Shown here: positions 1 through 6,062 of the stretch, piece after piece | Position numbering within the stretch: position 1 is the first letter of the stretch | How the letters are laid out: each line of letters opens with the position of its first letter | Assembly: GCA_023411035.1 (NCBI GenBank) | Contig: JAEYPE010000056.1 | Location: 1-7,953 of the forward strand | Direction: 5' to 3' | DNA length: 7,953 nt | From: Pseudomonadota bacterium | GTDB taxonomy: Bacteria; Pseudomonadota; Alphaproteobacteria; Azospirillales; Azospirillaceae | Translations under genes and position numbers: made by a program | Notes under the pieces: model-generated | What the model was told of the DNA's origin: nothing | The model's database searches: none | Seen by the model: the letters and a program-made list of their open reading frames with translations, nothing else

Positions 1-13
1 GGGTCTGCGCTGC

Positions 14-26
14 GCCCCTACGGGGC
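14..26. repeat. GC-rich hairpin, possible REP-like palindrome
   Basis: GCCCC and GGGGC flank a three-base loop (TAC). The hairpin sits in a stretch that begins CTGCGCTG and continues CTCCGC. The same order of words (CTGCGCTG, GCCC, loop, GGGC, CTCGC) appears on the minus strand of the 22-base insertion in istA at 5120-5141. Both may therefore belong to one interspersed palindromic repeat family. It could also simply be the tail or terminator of a gene to the left of the window. No gene is visible in 1-151. Confidence 0.35.
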
Positions 27-73
27 TCCGCTCCGCCCCACCCCCGGCGGCCATTCTCCCCGCCATTTTAGCC

Positions 74-105
74 AACTGTCAGGTTTAGTCTAAACTTCTA
101 CAGTT
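74..105. promoter_or_regulatory. Nested inverted repeat, operator-like
   Basis: Two perfect 6-bp inverted repeats are nested here. The inner pair is GTTTAG (83-88) and CTAAAC (90-95) around a single T. The outer pair is AACTGT (74-79) and ACAGTT (100-105). The site lies 65 bases before the start of the small gene at 170 and in the most AT-rich part of this leader, where a promoter would be expected. A repressor site is likely, and autoregulation by the winged-helix-like product is possible. I cannot name the binding protein, and no clear -35/-10 pair was found. Confidence 0.45.
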
Positions 106-169
106 TCCAGCATAGCACACGGGCGCCGTCACGCCGCGTGTTGATCTGCCGTTGACGGGTGGCGCCACC

Positions 170-598
170 ATGGCCGAACCCCACGTCATCTCCGCCCTGA
201 AGGACAAGCACGCCGAGCTTCAGGGACACATCCAAGCCGCCGAACTCTCCCTGGCCCAGCTCCGCGACGATCTGGCCGCGGTCGCCCGAGCGCTGCGGGT
301 GTTCGACCCCGACATCAACCTGCGTACCATTGCGCCCCGCCGGCCGGTCCAGCGCAGCCAGTGGTTCGGCCCTGGGGAGTGCGCCCGGATGGTCTACGAC
401 ATCCTGCGCCCGGCCACAGAGCCCGTTCCGACGCGGGACATCATCGACCGGATCATGGGCGCCAAGGGGCTGGACCCGGACGACGTCCGAACCCGGTCCT
501 GCATTCAGAAGACCATCCTCGCGACCTTGGGCAAGCTGGGGGAGGTGGAGAAGGTGGACCTGGGGGCGAACGCGGCGGCGTGGAGGGTGATTGGGTGA
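170..598 (+). CDS. Small coiled-coil / winged-helix-like protein, copy A
   Basis: This 142-residue protein is of unknown function. I chose the ATG at 170 over an in-frame TTG at 152 because neither has a good ribosome binding site and the ATG gives a length matching the related protein at 3675-4115. Residues about 8-45 are charged and heptad-like (KDKHAELQ, AELSLAQL, LRDDLAAVARAL), consistent with a coiled coil. After a proline/arginine linker, a second part starts at the motif QWFGPGE and continues with two helices (ARMVYDILR, TRDIIDRIM), a further helix (CIQKTILATLGKLG) and a final strand ending AAWRV. This reads like a winged helix. The same order of elements occurs in the 3675-4115 protein. 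A DNA-binding regulator is plausible but is an inference. The gene ends about 70 bases before a terminator hairpin. Confidence 0.7.
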   Translation: MAEPHVISALKDKHAELQGHIQAAELSLAQLRDDLAAVARALRVFDPDINLRTIAPRRPVQRSQWFGPGECARMVYDILRPATEPVPTRDIIDRIMGAKGLDPDDVRTRSCIQKTILATLGKLGEVEKVDLGANAAAWRVIG

Positions 599-652
599 CG
601 ATCCTTTCCCGTGGCTATTGCCTAGAGTTTGGATTGCGGCTTAAGACGCATA

Positions 653-678
653 TAAGAAAGCCCCGTAAGAAAGCCCCG
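653..678. repeat. Tandem 13-bp duplication at the terminator arm
   Basis: TAAGAAAGCCCCG occurs twice in immediate succession, at 653-665 and 666-678. The second copy contains the left arm of the hairpin at 669-700. The right arm (GGGGCTTTC) can therefore pair with either copy, giving two alternative stems of different loop size. Confidence 0.8.
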
Positions 679-700
679 CCCGCTGAGCGGAGGGGCTTTC
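669..700. terminator. Bidirectional intrinsic terminator between convergent genes
   Basis: GAAAGCCCC (669-677) pairs perfectly with GGGGCTTTC (692-700), with a small inner CCG/CGG extension. It lies between the plus-strand gene ending at 598 and the minus-strand gene ending at 733. On the minus strand the stem is followed by a pyrimidine-rich, U-containing tail, so it fits best as the terminator of the 733-2221 operon. On the plus strand the tail is weaker (CTTTCCC). Confidence 0.65.
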
Positions 701-732
701 CCTGGAGCCGGCGCTATAAATACAAGACCTTC

Positions 733-906
733 CTAGGCTGGCTCTAGCTCCCGAGTGATCTCTTCGAGCTTTTCGCGGAACCGCTCTTGGCTTTGTATCG
801 CGGCAACGCGCGGCGACACCATATCCGAATGGACCACGGCAGTTAGTCGCCGAGCCTGGGCTTGCTCAGGCATTCGCTTTGGCAGCGTTCGCGGCTTGTT
901 TTCCAT
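733..906 (-). CDS. 57-residue protein overlapping the Ntn-hydrolase-like gene
   Basis: This small protein is of unknown function. I chose the ATG at 906 because GGAGGAGG stands six bases upstream of it, one of the strongest ribosome binding sites in the window. The open frame extends upstream to 981, but no better start is visible there. The start lies 41 bases inside the 3' end of the 451-residue gene, in a different frame, so the two are almost certainly co-transcribed and probably translationally coupled. The peptide is basic at its N-terminus (ENKPRTLPKR) and ends in a charged, helix-forming segment (ERFREKLEEITRELEP). No membrane segment or signal peptide is seen. A partner, adaptor or inhibitor of the upstream protein is an inference from coupling alone. 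Confidence 0.65.
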   Translation of the reverse strand: MENKPRTLPKRMPEQAQARRLTAVVHSDMVSPRVAAIQSQERFREKLEEITRELEPA

Positions 907-2221
907 TGGCGACCTCCTCCACTCCGGACGGTATCGTACCATACCTCCTCTGAAAAAATCTAGGGTTAAATTTCGGATCAAAGTAATGCTTGCGCTTAAC
1001 CCATATGAACCCCTCTGCCCGAGTTATAATGGCCACATCTATCGGGCCACCGACAGATTCCTGTTGAGCAGACACTTTTCTTTTGATCGAGGTTATGTTG
1101 ATAAGCGACTCGGCCATAAACGCCAATTCTTGCTTAGGCATTAGGAGTACCATATCTTCTATCTGCTTTTTAAAAACTTCTTTTAGCTGTGGCATTGTGT
1201 CGTTGCGATGATGAGTGGCGGCAGCATCAATGATCTTCTGAACGGCGTCTTGAATATGTTCCCTGCGCTTTTTAGGCGATCTCTTAAACAATGATAAAAT
1301 TTTCTGCTCGACTCCAAGCAATATCTGGTCGTACGTTTCCGCTATAACACTCTCAAATTCTGGATCAATGCCGAACAAGAACCTGTCCGCCATTTCGCGC
1401 TGAGCAAACGGCACAATTTCGACTCTACGATCAAGCCTGTCGATATCAACTTTGTTTGTTTCTTTTATCTTCAGTCGACCTGCAATTATTCCATCGGTTT
1501 CAAAAGACTTGAGACTTGGGAACAATTCGTCACTCCCAAAACCAGCGAATATCAACCCTGTACGAGACGAAGAATATGTGTCTCTGTGCAGGGCCAAGCC
1601 AGCAAGGTTAACTAGAAGCATCTTATCTTCAGCCGTTATTGGGTAATTCTTAAAAACAAAGGCAACAGATCTCTCAAAGGCGTCGATATGATGCGCAATA
1701 ACCTCTGCGTGCGTCATGCCGTCGAAGCATGCTGATGCAGTAAGTTTTTCAAGCTCATCAGATCGCTCGGAAATAGTCATTATGAATATGCTATGCATAT
1801 CCGGTTTCTGCTTGCGGTTGTTTGTGTAATGGAATCTTACATTCTCCTCAAAGATTGATCTTAACCGTACGAATTCATCGTACAGTATTCCATATACACA
1901 ATCGTCAATAACTTCTTTTGGGGCTGTCGTTTCAACCGGATTATTGATGTACTGAAGAAATGAGGATGCTGCATCAAATACCGTGCTAAAATTTGTGCAA
2001 TACGGAGAATCTCTAAATTTTTTTATTATTACCTCGAGAGGGATGCTTAGAAACTCAAGATTATTGTACACCATAATAGCTATTGGGTTTTTAGCACTGA
2101 GTTCAAACAGCTTGTCGGCTGTGTCGTAAATCTTCTCCGCTTCGCCGCTCCTGAGCGTTACCGCGCTATCAGTAGCTAGCGCCACCGCAGATCGGTTCAA
2201 TATGGCCACCTCTGCTGTCAT
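866..2221 (-). CDS. Proteasome/HslV-like Ntn-hydrolase domain protein
   Basis: This is a 451-residue protein, unnamed in what I know. The start ATG at 2221 has a GAGG ribosome binding site seven bases upstream and begins Met-Thr-Ala. Removal of Met would expose Thr2. Thr2, Asp18 (ALATDSAVTL) and Lys37 (ADKLFEL) have nearly the spacing of Thr1, Asp/Glu17 and Lys33 in proteasome beta subunits and HslV, with about three extra residues in one loop. Further matches are a buried strand and turn (PIAIMVYNN, 46-54), a later strand (GLIFAGFGSDELFPSL, 222-237) that recalls the proteasome AGxD segment, and a C-terminal GGPIDVAIITRAEGF (391-405) like the proteasome's last core strands. It is about twice the usual subunit length, with helical insertions around 60-215 and 250-385. 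The gene is AT-rich beside GC-rich neighbours, which suggests transfer. Peptidase or amidase activity is inferred, not shown. Confidence 0.8.
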   Translation of the reverse strand: MTAEVAILNRSAVALATDSAVTLRSGEAEKIYDTADKLFELSAKNPIAIMVYNNLEFLSIPLEVIIKKFRDSPYCTNFSTVFDAASSFLQYINNPVETTAPKEVIDDCVYGILYDEFVRLRSIFEENVRFHYTNNRKQKPDMHSIFIMTISERSDELEKLTASACFDGMTHAEVIAHHIDAFERSVAFVFKNYPITAEDKMLLVNLAGLALHRDTYSSSRTGLIFAGFGSDELFPSLKSFETDGIIAGRLKIKETNKVDIDRLDRRVEIVPFAQREMADRFLFGIDPEFESVIAETYDQILLGVEQKILSLFKRSPKKRREHIQDAVQKIIDAAATHHRNDTMPQLKEVFKKQIEDMVLLMPKQELAFMAESLINITSIKRKVSAQQESVGGPIDVAIITRAEGFIWVKRKHYFDPKFNPRFFQRRYGTIPSGVEEVANGKQAANAAKANA

Positions 2222-2236
2222 TTGCGTACCTCATGA

Positions 2237-2242
2237 ATTATA
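2237..2242 (-). promoter_or_regulatory. Candidate -10 box of the Ntn-hydrolase operon
   Basis: On the minus strand this reads TATAAT, a perfect -10 box, 15 bases before the start codon. No good -35 lies 16-18 bases upstream; the nearest candidate (GCTACA) is poor. Transcription from this box would start in or next to the GAGG ribosome binding site and give an almost leaderless message. The true promoter may therefore lie further upstream. Confidence 0.3.
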
Positions 2243-2339
2243 CCCGGCGTGCTGGTGCCTTGTAGCAAAGGGAATAGCAGGAGTCTTCATACAAGGATGT
2301 CGCGCCTTCACTTTAGTGAGGAGCTGAAGCATGAACGCC

Positions 2340-2570
2340 CTAAACGTCATCCACCCGCACCGCCGGACACCCGATCGCCTGCATGCTGGCGAGGAAGAAC
2401 CAAGTCGGGAAGGTGCCCCGGTTTACCTTGACGGTGATGGAGCCTTCGGTTTCCTCGATGCCCATCGCCGTCAGCAGGCGGGCTAGTTCCTCATAGGTCA
2501 CGTCCCGCCGCTTCAGTTCCGCCTTGAAGAAGCGCTTCGCGCGCTTGGCCCATTCGTCCTTGGCTTCCAT
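2340..2570 (-). CDS. DUF6471-type small protein
   Basis: This 76-residue protein matches the DUF6471 pattern as I remember it: an N-terminal WAKRAKRFFKAEL segment, then VTYEELARLL, then GIEETEGSITVKVNRGTF, then FFLASMQAIG. The pattern is helix-turn-helix-like, and a DNA-binding or regulatory role is likely for the family but not established. I chose the ATG at 2570 because GAGAGGA precedes it at a spacing of seven. The frame is open to 2630 but has no ribosome binding site there, and the longer version would cover the promoter. It is divergent from the IS1595 transposase and shares its promoter region, so it may regulate transposase expression. Confidence 0.75.
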   Translation of the reverse strand: MEAKDEWAKRAKRFFKAELKRRDVTYEELARLLTAMGIEETEGSITVKVNRGTFPTWFFLASMQAIGCPAVRVDDV

Positions 2571-2596
2571 GTTCGAATCCTCTCGTTGGCGCATGG

Positions 2597-2654
2597 AAGC
2601 TAACGTATGTGAAAGCTTTTCCGTTGACAAGGCGGGGCTGAAAAGCTAACGTAT
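2597..2654. promoter_or_regulatory. Overlapping divergent promoters with a 12-bp repeat on each -10
   Basis: Rightward, towards the transposase: TTGACA (2624-2629), 17 bases, TAACGT (2647-2652). Leftward, towards the DUF6471 gene: TTGTCA (minus strand, 2625-2630), 17 bases, TACGTT (2602-2607). The two -35 boxes overlap. A perfect 12-bp repeat, AAGCTAACGTAT, lies at 2597-2608 and 2643-2654 and covers both -10 boxes. AGCTTTT (2614-2620) and AAAAGCT (2641-2647) form an additional inverted repeat between them. One repressor binding the repeats could shut off both genes. Confidence 0.6.
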
Positions 2655-2682
2655 CTGTAAGGAAACAGACGGATACGCCGCC

Positions 2683-3678
2683 ATGCCTCAGCACTTCCTC
2701 CTCTCCGCCGCCGCCCGGTCGCTGAACCTCGCCAAGGTGCTGCGCATGTCGGACCAGGAAGCCGAGACGGTGTTCGCCCGCATCCGCTGGGACGAGACGG
2801 ACGGGCGCCCGGTGTGTCCGTCCTGCGGCTGTGATGCGGTGTACGACTGCCGCCGGCCGAACGGCGCGCCCCGCTGGCGTTGCAAGGCGTGCCGGACGGA
2901 CTTCACCCTCACCTCGGGCACGCTGTTCGCCTTCCACAAGCTGGCCCTTCAGGTCTACCTGGCCGCGGTGGTGATCTCGGTCAACGAGGTGAAGGGTAAG
3001 AGCGCTCTGGCTCTCTCCCGCGATCTCGGGGTGCAGTACAAGACGGCCTTCGTGCTGTCCCACAAGATCCGCGAGGCCATGGGCGCCGACATCAAGGGCA
3101 TGGTGCTGGGCGGGGAAGGCCGCACGGCCGAGGTGGACGGCTGCTACGTCGGCGGGCACGTCCGGCCCGAGAACAAGAAGGCGGACCGCAAGGACCGTCG
3201 CCTCTCCGCGAACCAGAACGGCAAGCGCCGGGTGGTGCTGGCGATCCGCGAGCGCAACGGGCGCACCGTCACGCAGGTCTTCGAGAGCGAAGCCGCTGCC
3301 GCCGGCTTCATCAAGGCCCGTGTGGACCGCGGCACGATCCTGCACGCCGACGAGTCCTCCGCCTGGAACCCGCTGCATGCGACCTTCGAGACGAAGCGCA
3401 TCAATCACCAGGAAGCCTACAGCCTGGACGACGCCTGCACCAATCAGGCGGAAAGCTTCTTCAGCCGGCTCCGCCGCGCCGAGATCGGCCATCACCATCA
3501 CATCTCGGGCGCCTACCTCGCCCGCTACGCCCGTGAAGCTGCCTTCAAGGAGGACTACCGCCGGGAGAGCAACGGCGAGCAGTTCCGCCGGGTGGTGACG
3601 CTGGTCACGAAGAACGGTCCCTCGGTGGACTTCTGCGGCTACTGGCAGCGGAACAGGGCGGCTGCCCTGGCCGCCTAA
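2683..3678 (+). CDS. IS1595-family transposase
   Basis: This 331-residue transposase looks intact. An N-terminal zinc ribbon has Cys45 and Cys48 (CPSCGC) and Cys67 and Cys70 (CKAC), the usual IS1595 arrangement. It is followed by a helix-turn-helix-like stretch (ALALSRDLGVQYKTAFVLSHKIR, about 108-130). The DDE/DDN-type core has Asp152 in EVDGCYVGG, Asp223 in ILHADESS and Asn254/Glu257 in TNQAESFFSRLRR, then the HHHISGAYLARYA signature. It catalyses cutting and joining of the element's ends. The ATG at 2683 has only a weak GGA about ten bases upstream, which fits poor translation of transposases. Its stop codon overlaps the stop of the opposing gene at 3675. Confidence 0.9.
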   Translation: MPQHFLLSAAARSLNLAKVLRMSDQEAETVFARIRWDETDGRPVCPSCGCDAVYDCRRPNGAPRWRCKACRTDFTLTSGTLFAFHKLALQVYLAAVVISVNEVKGKSALALSRDLGVQYKTAFVLSHKIREAMGADIKGMVLGGEGRTAEVDGCYVGGHVRPENKKADRKDRRLSANQNGKRRVVLAIRERNGRTVTQVFESEAAAAGFIKARVDRGTILHADESSAWNPLHATFETKRINHQEAYSLDDACTNQAESFFSRLRRAEIGHHHHISGAYLARYAREAAFKEDYRRESNGEQFRRVVTLVTKNGPSVDFCGYWQRNRAAALAA

Positions 3679-4115
3679 TCGGTGCGCCAAAGGCCGGCGT
3701 CGGCCGCCGTCACCACGCCCCGACGGGTGAACCGCCGCAGGGTCTTCTCCGTCGCGCTGGTGACCACCGGTACCGCCCAGCTCGGCACGTCCCGCCCCTC
3801 GCACACGGCGCGGACCAGTTGCCCCGTGCTGGCGCTGCCGCCCGCCTTCTGGAGCGCGTCCAACAGCAGCCGGCCCAATTCCGGCCCCTTGAACCAGCGG
3901 TCGATGCGGGCACGCCTGGGAAGCCCACCAACAGGCCGGGGAAGGCCCGGCAACCATTCCTGCTGTTCGACTTGCCCGATGATCTGGTGAAGCGCGCCCT
4001 CGATGTGGCGCAGATCGGCGCGCAGCTTGGCCCGGTGACGGTTCAGCGCGGCCAGTTCGCCCAGCAGCTCTGCCCGCCGGTGTTCGAGCACCCCTATGGC
4101 CGCGTCGTGATCCAT
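3675..4115 (-). CDS. Small coiled-coil / winged-helix-like protein, copy B
   Basis: This 146-residue protein of unknown function has the same architecture as the protein at 170-598. Residues about 10-48 form a charged coiled coil (HRRAELLGELAAL, HRAKLRADLRHIEGAL). A proline-rich linker follows, then the shared WF..E..R...D.L..A.....T pattern (RWFKGPELGRLLLDAL) and a last helix-strand part (EKTLRRFTRRGVVT, ending AGLWRTD). The start ATG at 4115 has AAGGGG six bases upstream. The gene points towards the IS1595 transposase, and the two stop codons (TAG and TAA) overlap within 3675-3678. Its position suggests a passenger gene or the target of an old insertion. A regulatory DNA-binding role is an inference. 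Confidence 0.75.
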   Translation of the reverse strand: MDHDAAIGVLEHRRAELLGELAALNRHRAKLRADLRHIEGALHQIIGQVEQQEWLPGLPRPVGGLPRRARIDRWFKGPELGRLLLDALQKAGGSASTGQLVRAVCEGRDVPSWAVPVVTSATEKTLRRFTRRGVVTAADAGLWRTD

Positions 4116-4211
4116 GATCGCCCCTTGGTTTCAGGGGTAGGATACCCGCCGGGGCCGGTCAAAACGGGCGGGAAGCGGTGGCGGGTGCTACATAATTCCG
4201 CGATCATGCGT

Positions 4212-4325
4212 AAACCGGTTGAAAGCGACCACTGGTTCCAGGGGAAGGCGACCGGGCATTCCGGTTGAACCCGACCACTGATTCCGGTCGAAGGCGACCA
4301 CTGATTCCGGTGAAGGCGACCACCC
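4212..4325 (+). repeat. Left-end array of five 23-bp repeats of IS21 element
   Basis: Five adjoining units follow the pattern ATTCCGGTCGAAGGCGACCA plus CTG: 4212-4234, 4235-4257, 4258-4280, 4281-4303 and 4304-4325 (the last one base short). Units three to five are nearly identical, while units one and two have diverged. IS21 elements carry repeated IstA binding sites near each end, and these are most likely such sites. Five in perfect tandem is more than the two or three I know as usual. Confidence 0.85.
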
Positions 4326-4984
4326 GCGCGGGCTCGGCTTGCTGCTGGAGCTGTTCAACCCCCGGTACTCTCGCGGTCCTTTTCAGGCAGCGACGAGGAA
4401 AGCGAGATGCCGGCGCAGCGAGTGTCCATGCGCAAGATCCGAGAGGTCATCAGGCTCACCTTCGCGTGCGGCCTGTCCAAGCGTCAGGTCGCGCCCATCG
4501 CCGGGGTCAGCGCGACCACCGTGCGCGAGTACGTCACCCGCGCCAAGCAGGCTGGACTGGGCTGGCCGTTGCCCGATGAGTTCGGCGACGAGGAACTGGA
4601 GCGGCTTTTGTTCCCGCCCGTGCCCGACGTTCCGGCCGACCAGCGGCCGCAGCCGGATTGGGCCGCCCTGCATCGCGAGCTGCGGCGGCCGGGCGTCACC
4701 CTGCTGCTGCTCTGGGAGGAGTACCGGGCCCAACATCCCAACGGCTTCAGCTATTCCTGGTTCTGCGACTGCTATCGGGCCTGGGCGGGGCGGGTGTCGC
4801 CGACGCTGCGGCAGGTCCATCCCGCCGGCGAGCGGCTGTTCGTGGACTACGCCGGCCACAGCATCGACCTCGTCGATCCCCAGACCGGAGCGGTTCACGC
4901 CGCCCAGATCTTCATCGCCGTGCTGGGGGCGTCGAACGACACCTTCGCCACGGCGACGCTGAGCCAGGGGCTGCCCGACTGGCT

Positions 4985-5059
4985 TTGAGCCGGTGCCGCA
5001 GGCATCCAACGCAAAGCGTTGGAAGGCGAGAAGGGAAGGCGAGACTTGCGAGCCGCCCT
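4985..5059 (+). repeat. 75-base insertion in istA with hairpin
   Basis: Removing this segment joins TGGCT to CGCCGCCCAC and gives a continuous IstA reading (PDWLAAHTAAF). The insertion has a perfect stem CCAACGC/GCGTTGG around AAA (5006-5022), a repeated GGCGAGA, and ends in TGCGAGCC near 5047-5054. The exact ends are uncertain by a few bases. It resembles a short interspersed palindromic repeat rather than a gene. Confidence 0.6.
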
Positions 5060-5119
5060 CGCCGCCCACACCGCCGCCTTCGCCTTCTTCGGCGGCGTGC
5101 CGCGCCAGGTGGTCTGCGA

Positions 5120-5141
5120 GCCCGAAGGGCCAGCGCAGCTA
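5120..5141 (+). repeat. 22-base insertion in istA, possible other half of a repeat
   Basis: Removing these bases restores the codons for Cys-Asp-Asn-Leu-Lys. The insertion contains the small palindrome GCCCGAAGGGC and starts directly after the native TGCGA. The 75-base insertion also breaks at TGCGAG. If the two are joined at that shared word they form one continuous repeat-like unit of about 95 bases, so they may be two parts of a single mobile repeat. Confidence 0.5.
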
Positions 5142-6062
5142 CAATCTCAAGGCCGGGGTCACCAAGCCGTGCCGCTACGAGCCGACCGTCAACGCCACCT
5201 ACCGCGAGATGGCCGGCCACTACGGCGTCGCCGTCGTGCCGACGCGCGTGCGCAAGCCGCGCGACAAGGCCAAGGTCGAGGTCGGCGTGCAGGTCGTGGA
5301 ACGCTGGGTTCTGGCACGCCTGCGCAAGCAGCGCTTCCTGTCCCCGGCCGAACTCAATGCCGCCATCGCCGGGCGCTGGACGACCTCAACAGCCGCGTCA
5401 TGCGCCATCTCGGTGCCAGCCGGCGCGAGCTGTTCGAGCAACTCGACCGCCCGGCCCTGGGTGCCTTGCCGACCGAACCGTACGAGTACGCGCAGTGGCT
5501 GCAGCGCCGCGTCGGCATCGACTGCCACATCGAGGTGGAGCGCCATTTCTACTCGGTTCCCTGCCGGCTGCTGAAGGAGGCGGTGGAGGTGCGCCTCACC
5601 GCCGCCGCCGTGGAGGTCTTCCACAAGGGCAAGCGCGTCGCCGTCCACGCGCGCAGCTCCGTCGCCCACCGCCACACCACCCAGCCCGACCACATGCCGA
5701 GCGCGCATCGCCGCTTTCAGGACTGGACGCACGAGCGCGTCCTCAACGAGGCCGCGGCGGCCGGCCCGCACACCGCCGCCATGGTGGAGGCGATCCTGCG
5801 CGAGCGGGAGCATCCCGAACGCGGTTTTCGCAGTTGCGTGGGCATCCTGCGGCTGGCCCAGCACTACGGCGCCGACCGGCTGGAAGCCGCCTGCGCGCGC
5901 GGCTTGGCGATCGGCGCGCGTTCCTACAGCAGCCTGCAGTCCATTCTGAAGAGCGGCCTCGACCGCCGCCCGGCGACCACCGAGCCCGCCGTGGAGGCGC
6001 CGACCCTGGCGCACGCCAACATCCGCGGCGCCCGTTACTACCACTGACCCAAGGAGACCTCG

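Larger units (their letters stand above)
2340..4115. mobile_element. Probable IS1595-family element with passenger genes (ends unresolved)
   Basis: The core is the IS1595-type transposase at 2683-3678. The DUF6471-type gene to its left shares a compact promoter with it. The gene to its right overlaps the transposase stop codon, so the right end of the element must lie beyond or inside that gene. Members of the IS1595 family with passenger genes are known. I looked for terminal inverted repeats in 2222-2340 and 4116-4206 and found only short shared words (GAATTAT, TGTAGCA), with no target duplication. The span given is simply the gene block, not true ends. Confidence 0.4.
4407..6047 (+). pseudogene. 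istA: IS21 transposase IstA, broken by insertions and a base loss
   Basis: The start ATG at 4407 has GAGGA seven bases upstream. The N-terminal HTH (KIREVIRL, LSKRQVAPIAGVSATTVREY, about 10-45) and the first catalytic Asp (FVDYAG, Asp147) are intact. A 75-base insertion (about 4985-5059) then brings a TGA at 4986. It keeps the frame, and the native sequence resumes with AHTAAFAFFGGVPRQVVC. A 22-base insertion (5120-5141) splits the Asp codon of the expected CDNLKAG motif, the second catalytic Asp, and shifts the frame by +1. The sequence continues as NLKAGVTKPCRYEP through DKAKVEVGVQVVERW, which holds the catalytic Glu. Near 5371-5375 one G appears lost from a G run, restoring the original frame up to the normal C-terminus at 6047. 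The damage is thus three separate lesions. IstB follows after 15 bases. Confidence 0.88.

Noticed and set aside
733..981. Longer 82-codon version of the small minus-strand gene
   Set aside because: The upstream start has no ribosome binding site and would increase the overlap, while ATG 906 has an excellent one.
2491..3957. 488-codon minus-strand ORF opposite the IS1595 transposase
   Set aside because: It is a GC-rich shadow frame: composition is Arg/Ala/Gly/Val-rich without motifs, while the plus strand encodes a clear zinc-ribbon transposase.
2235..4199. Shared words GAATTAT and TGTAGCA as IS1595 terminal repeats
   Set aside because: They occur in both flanks in inverted orientation but with different spacing, and no 8-bp target duplication is found. 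Matches of this length are expected by chance.
4207..4325. Tandem repeats considered as a CRISPR array
   Set aside because: The 23-bp units adjoin each other with no spacers, and an inverted set stands at the other end of the IS21 element, so they are terminal repeats.
4986..6047. Programmed frameshifting or TGA recoding in istA
   Set aside because: Three separate lesions, two of them insertions that leave a normal IstA when removed, are far better explained by decay. No slippery site or selenocysteine signal is apparent.
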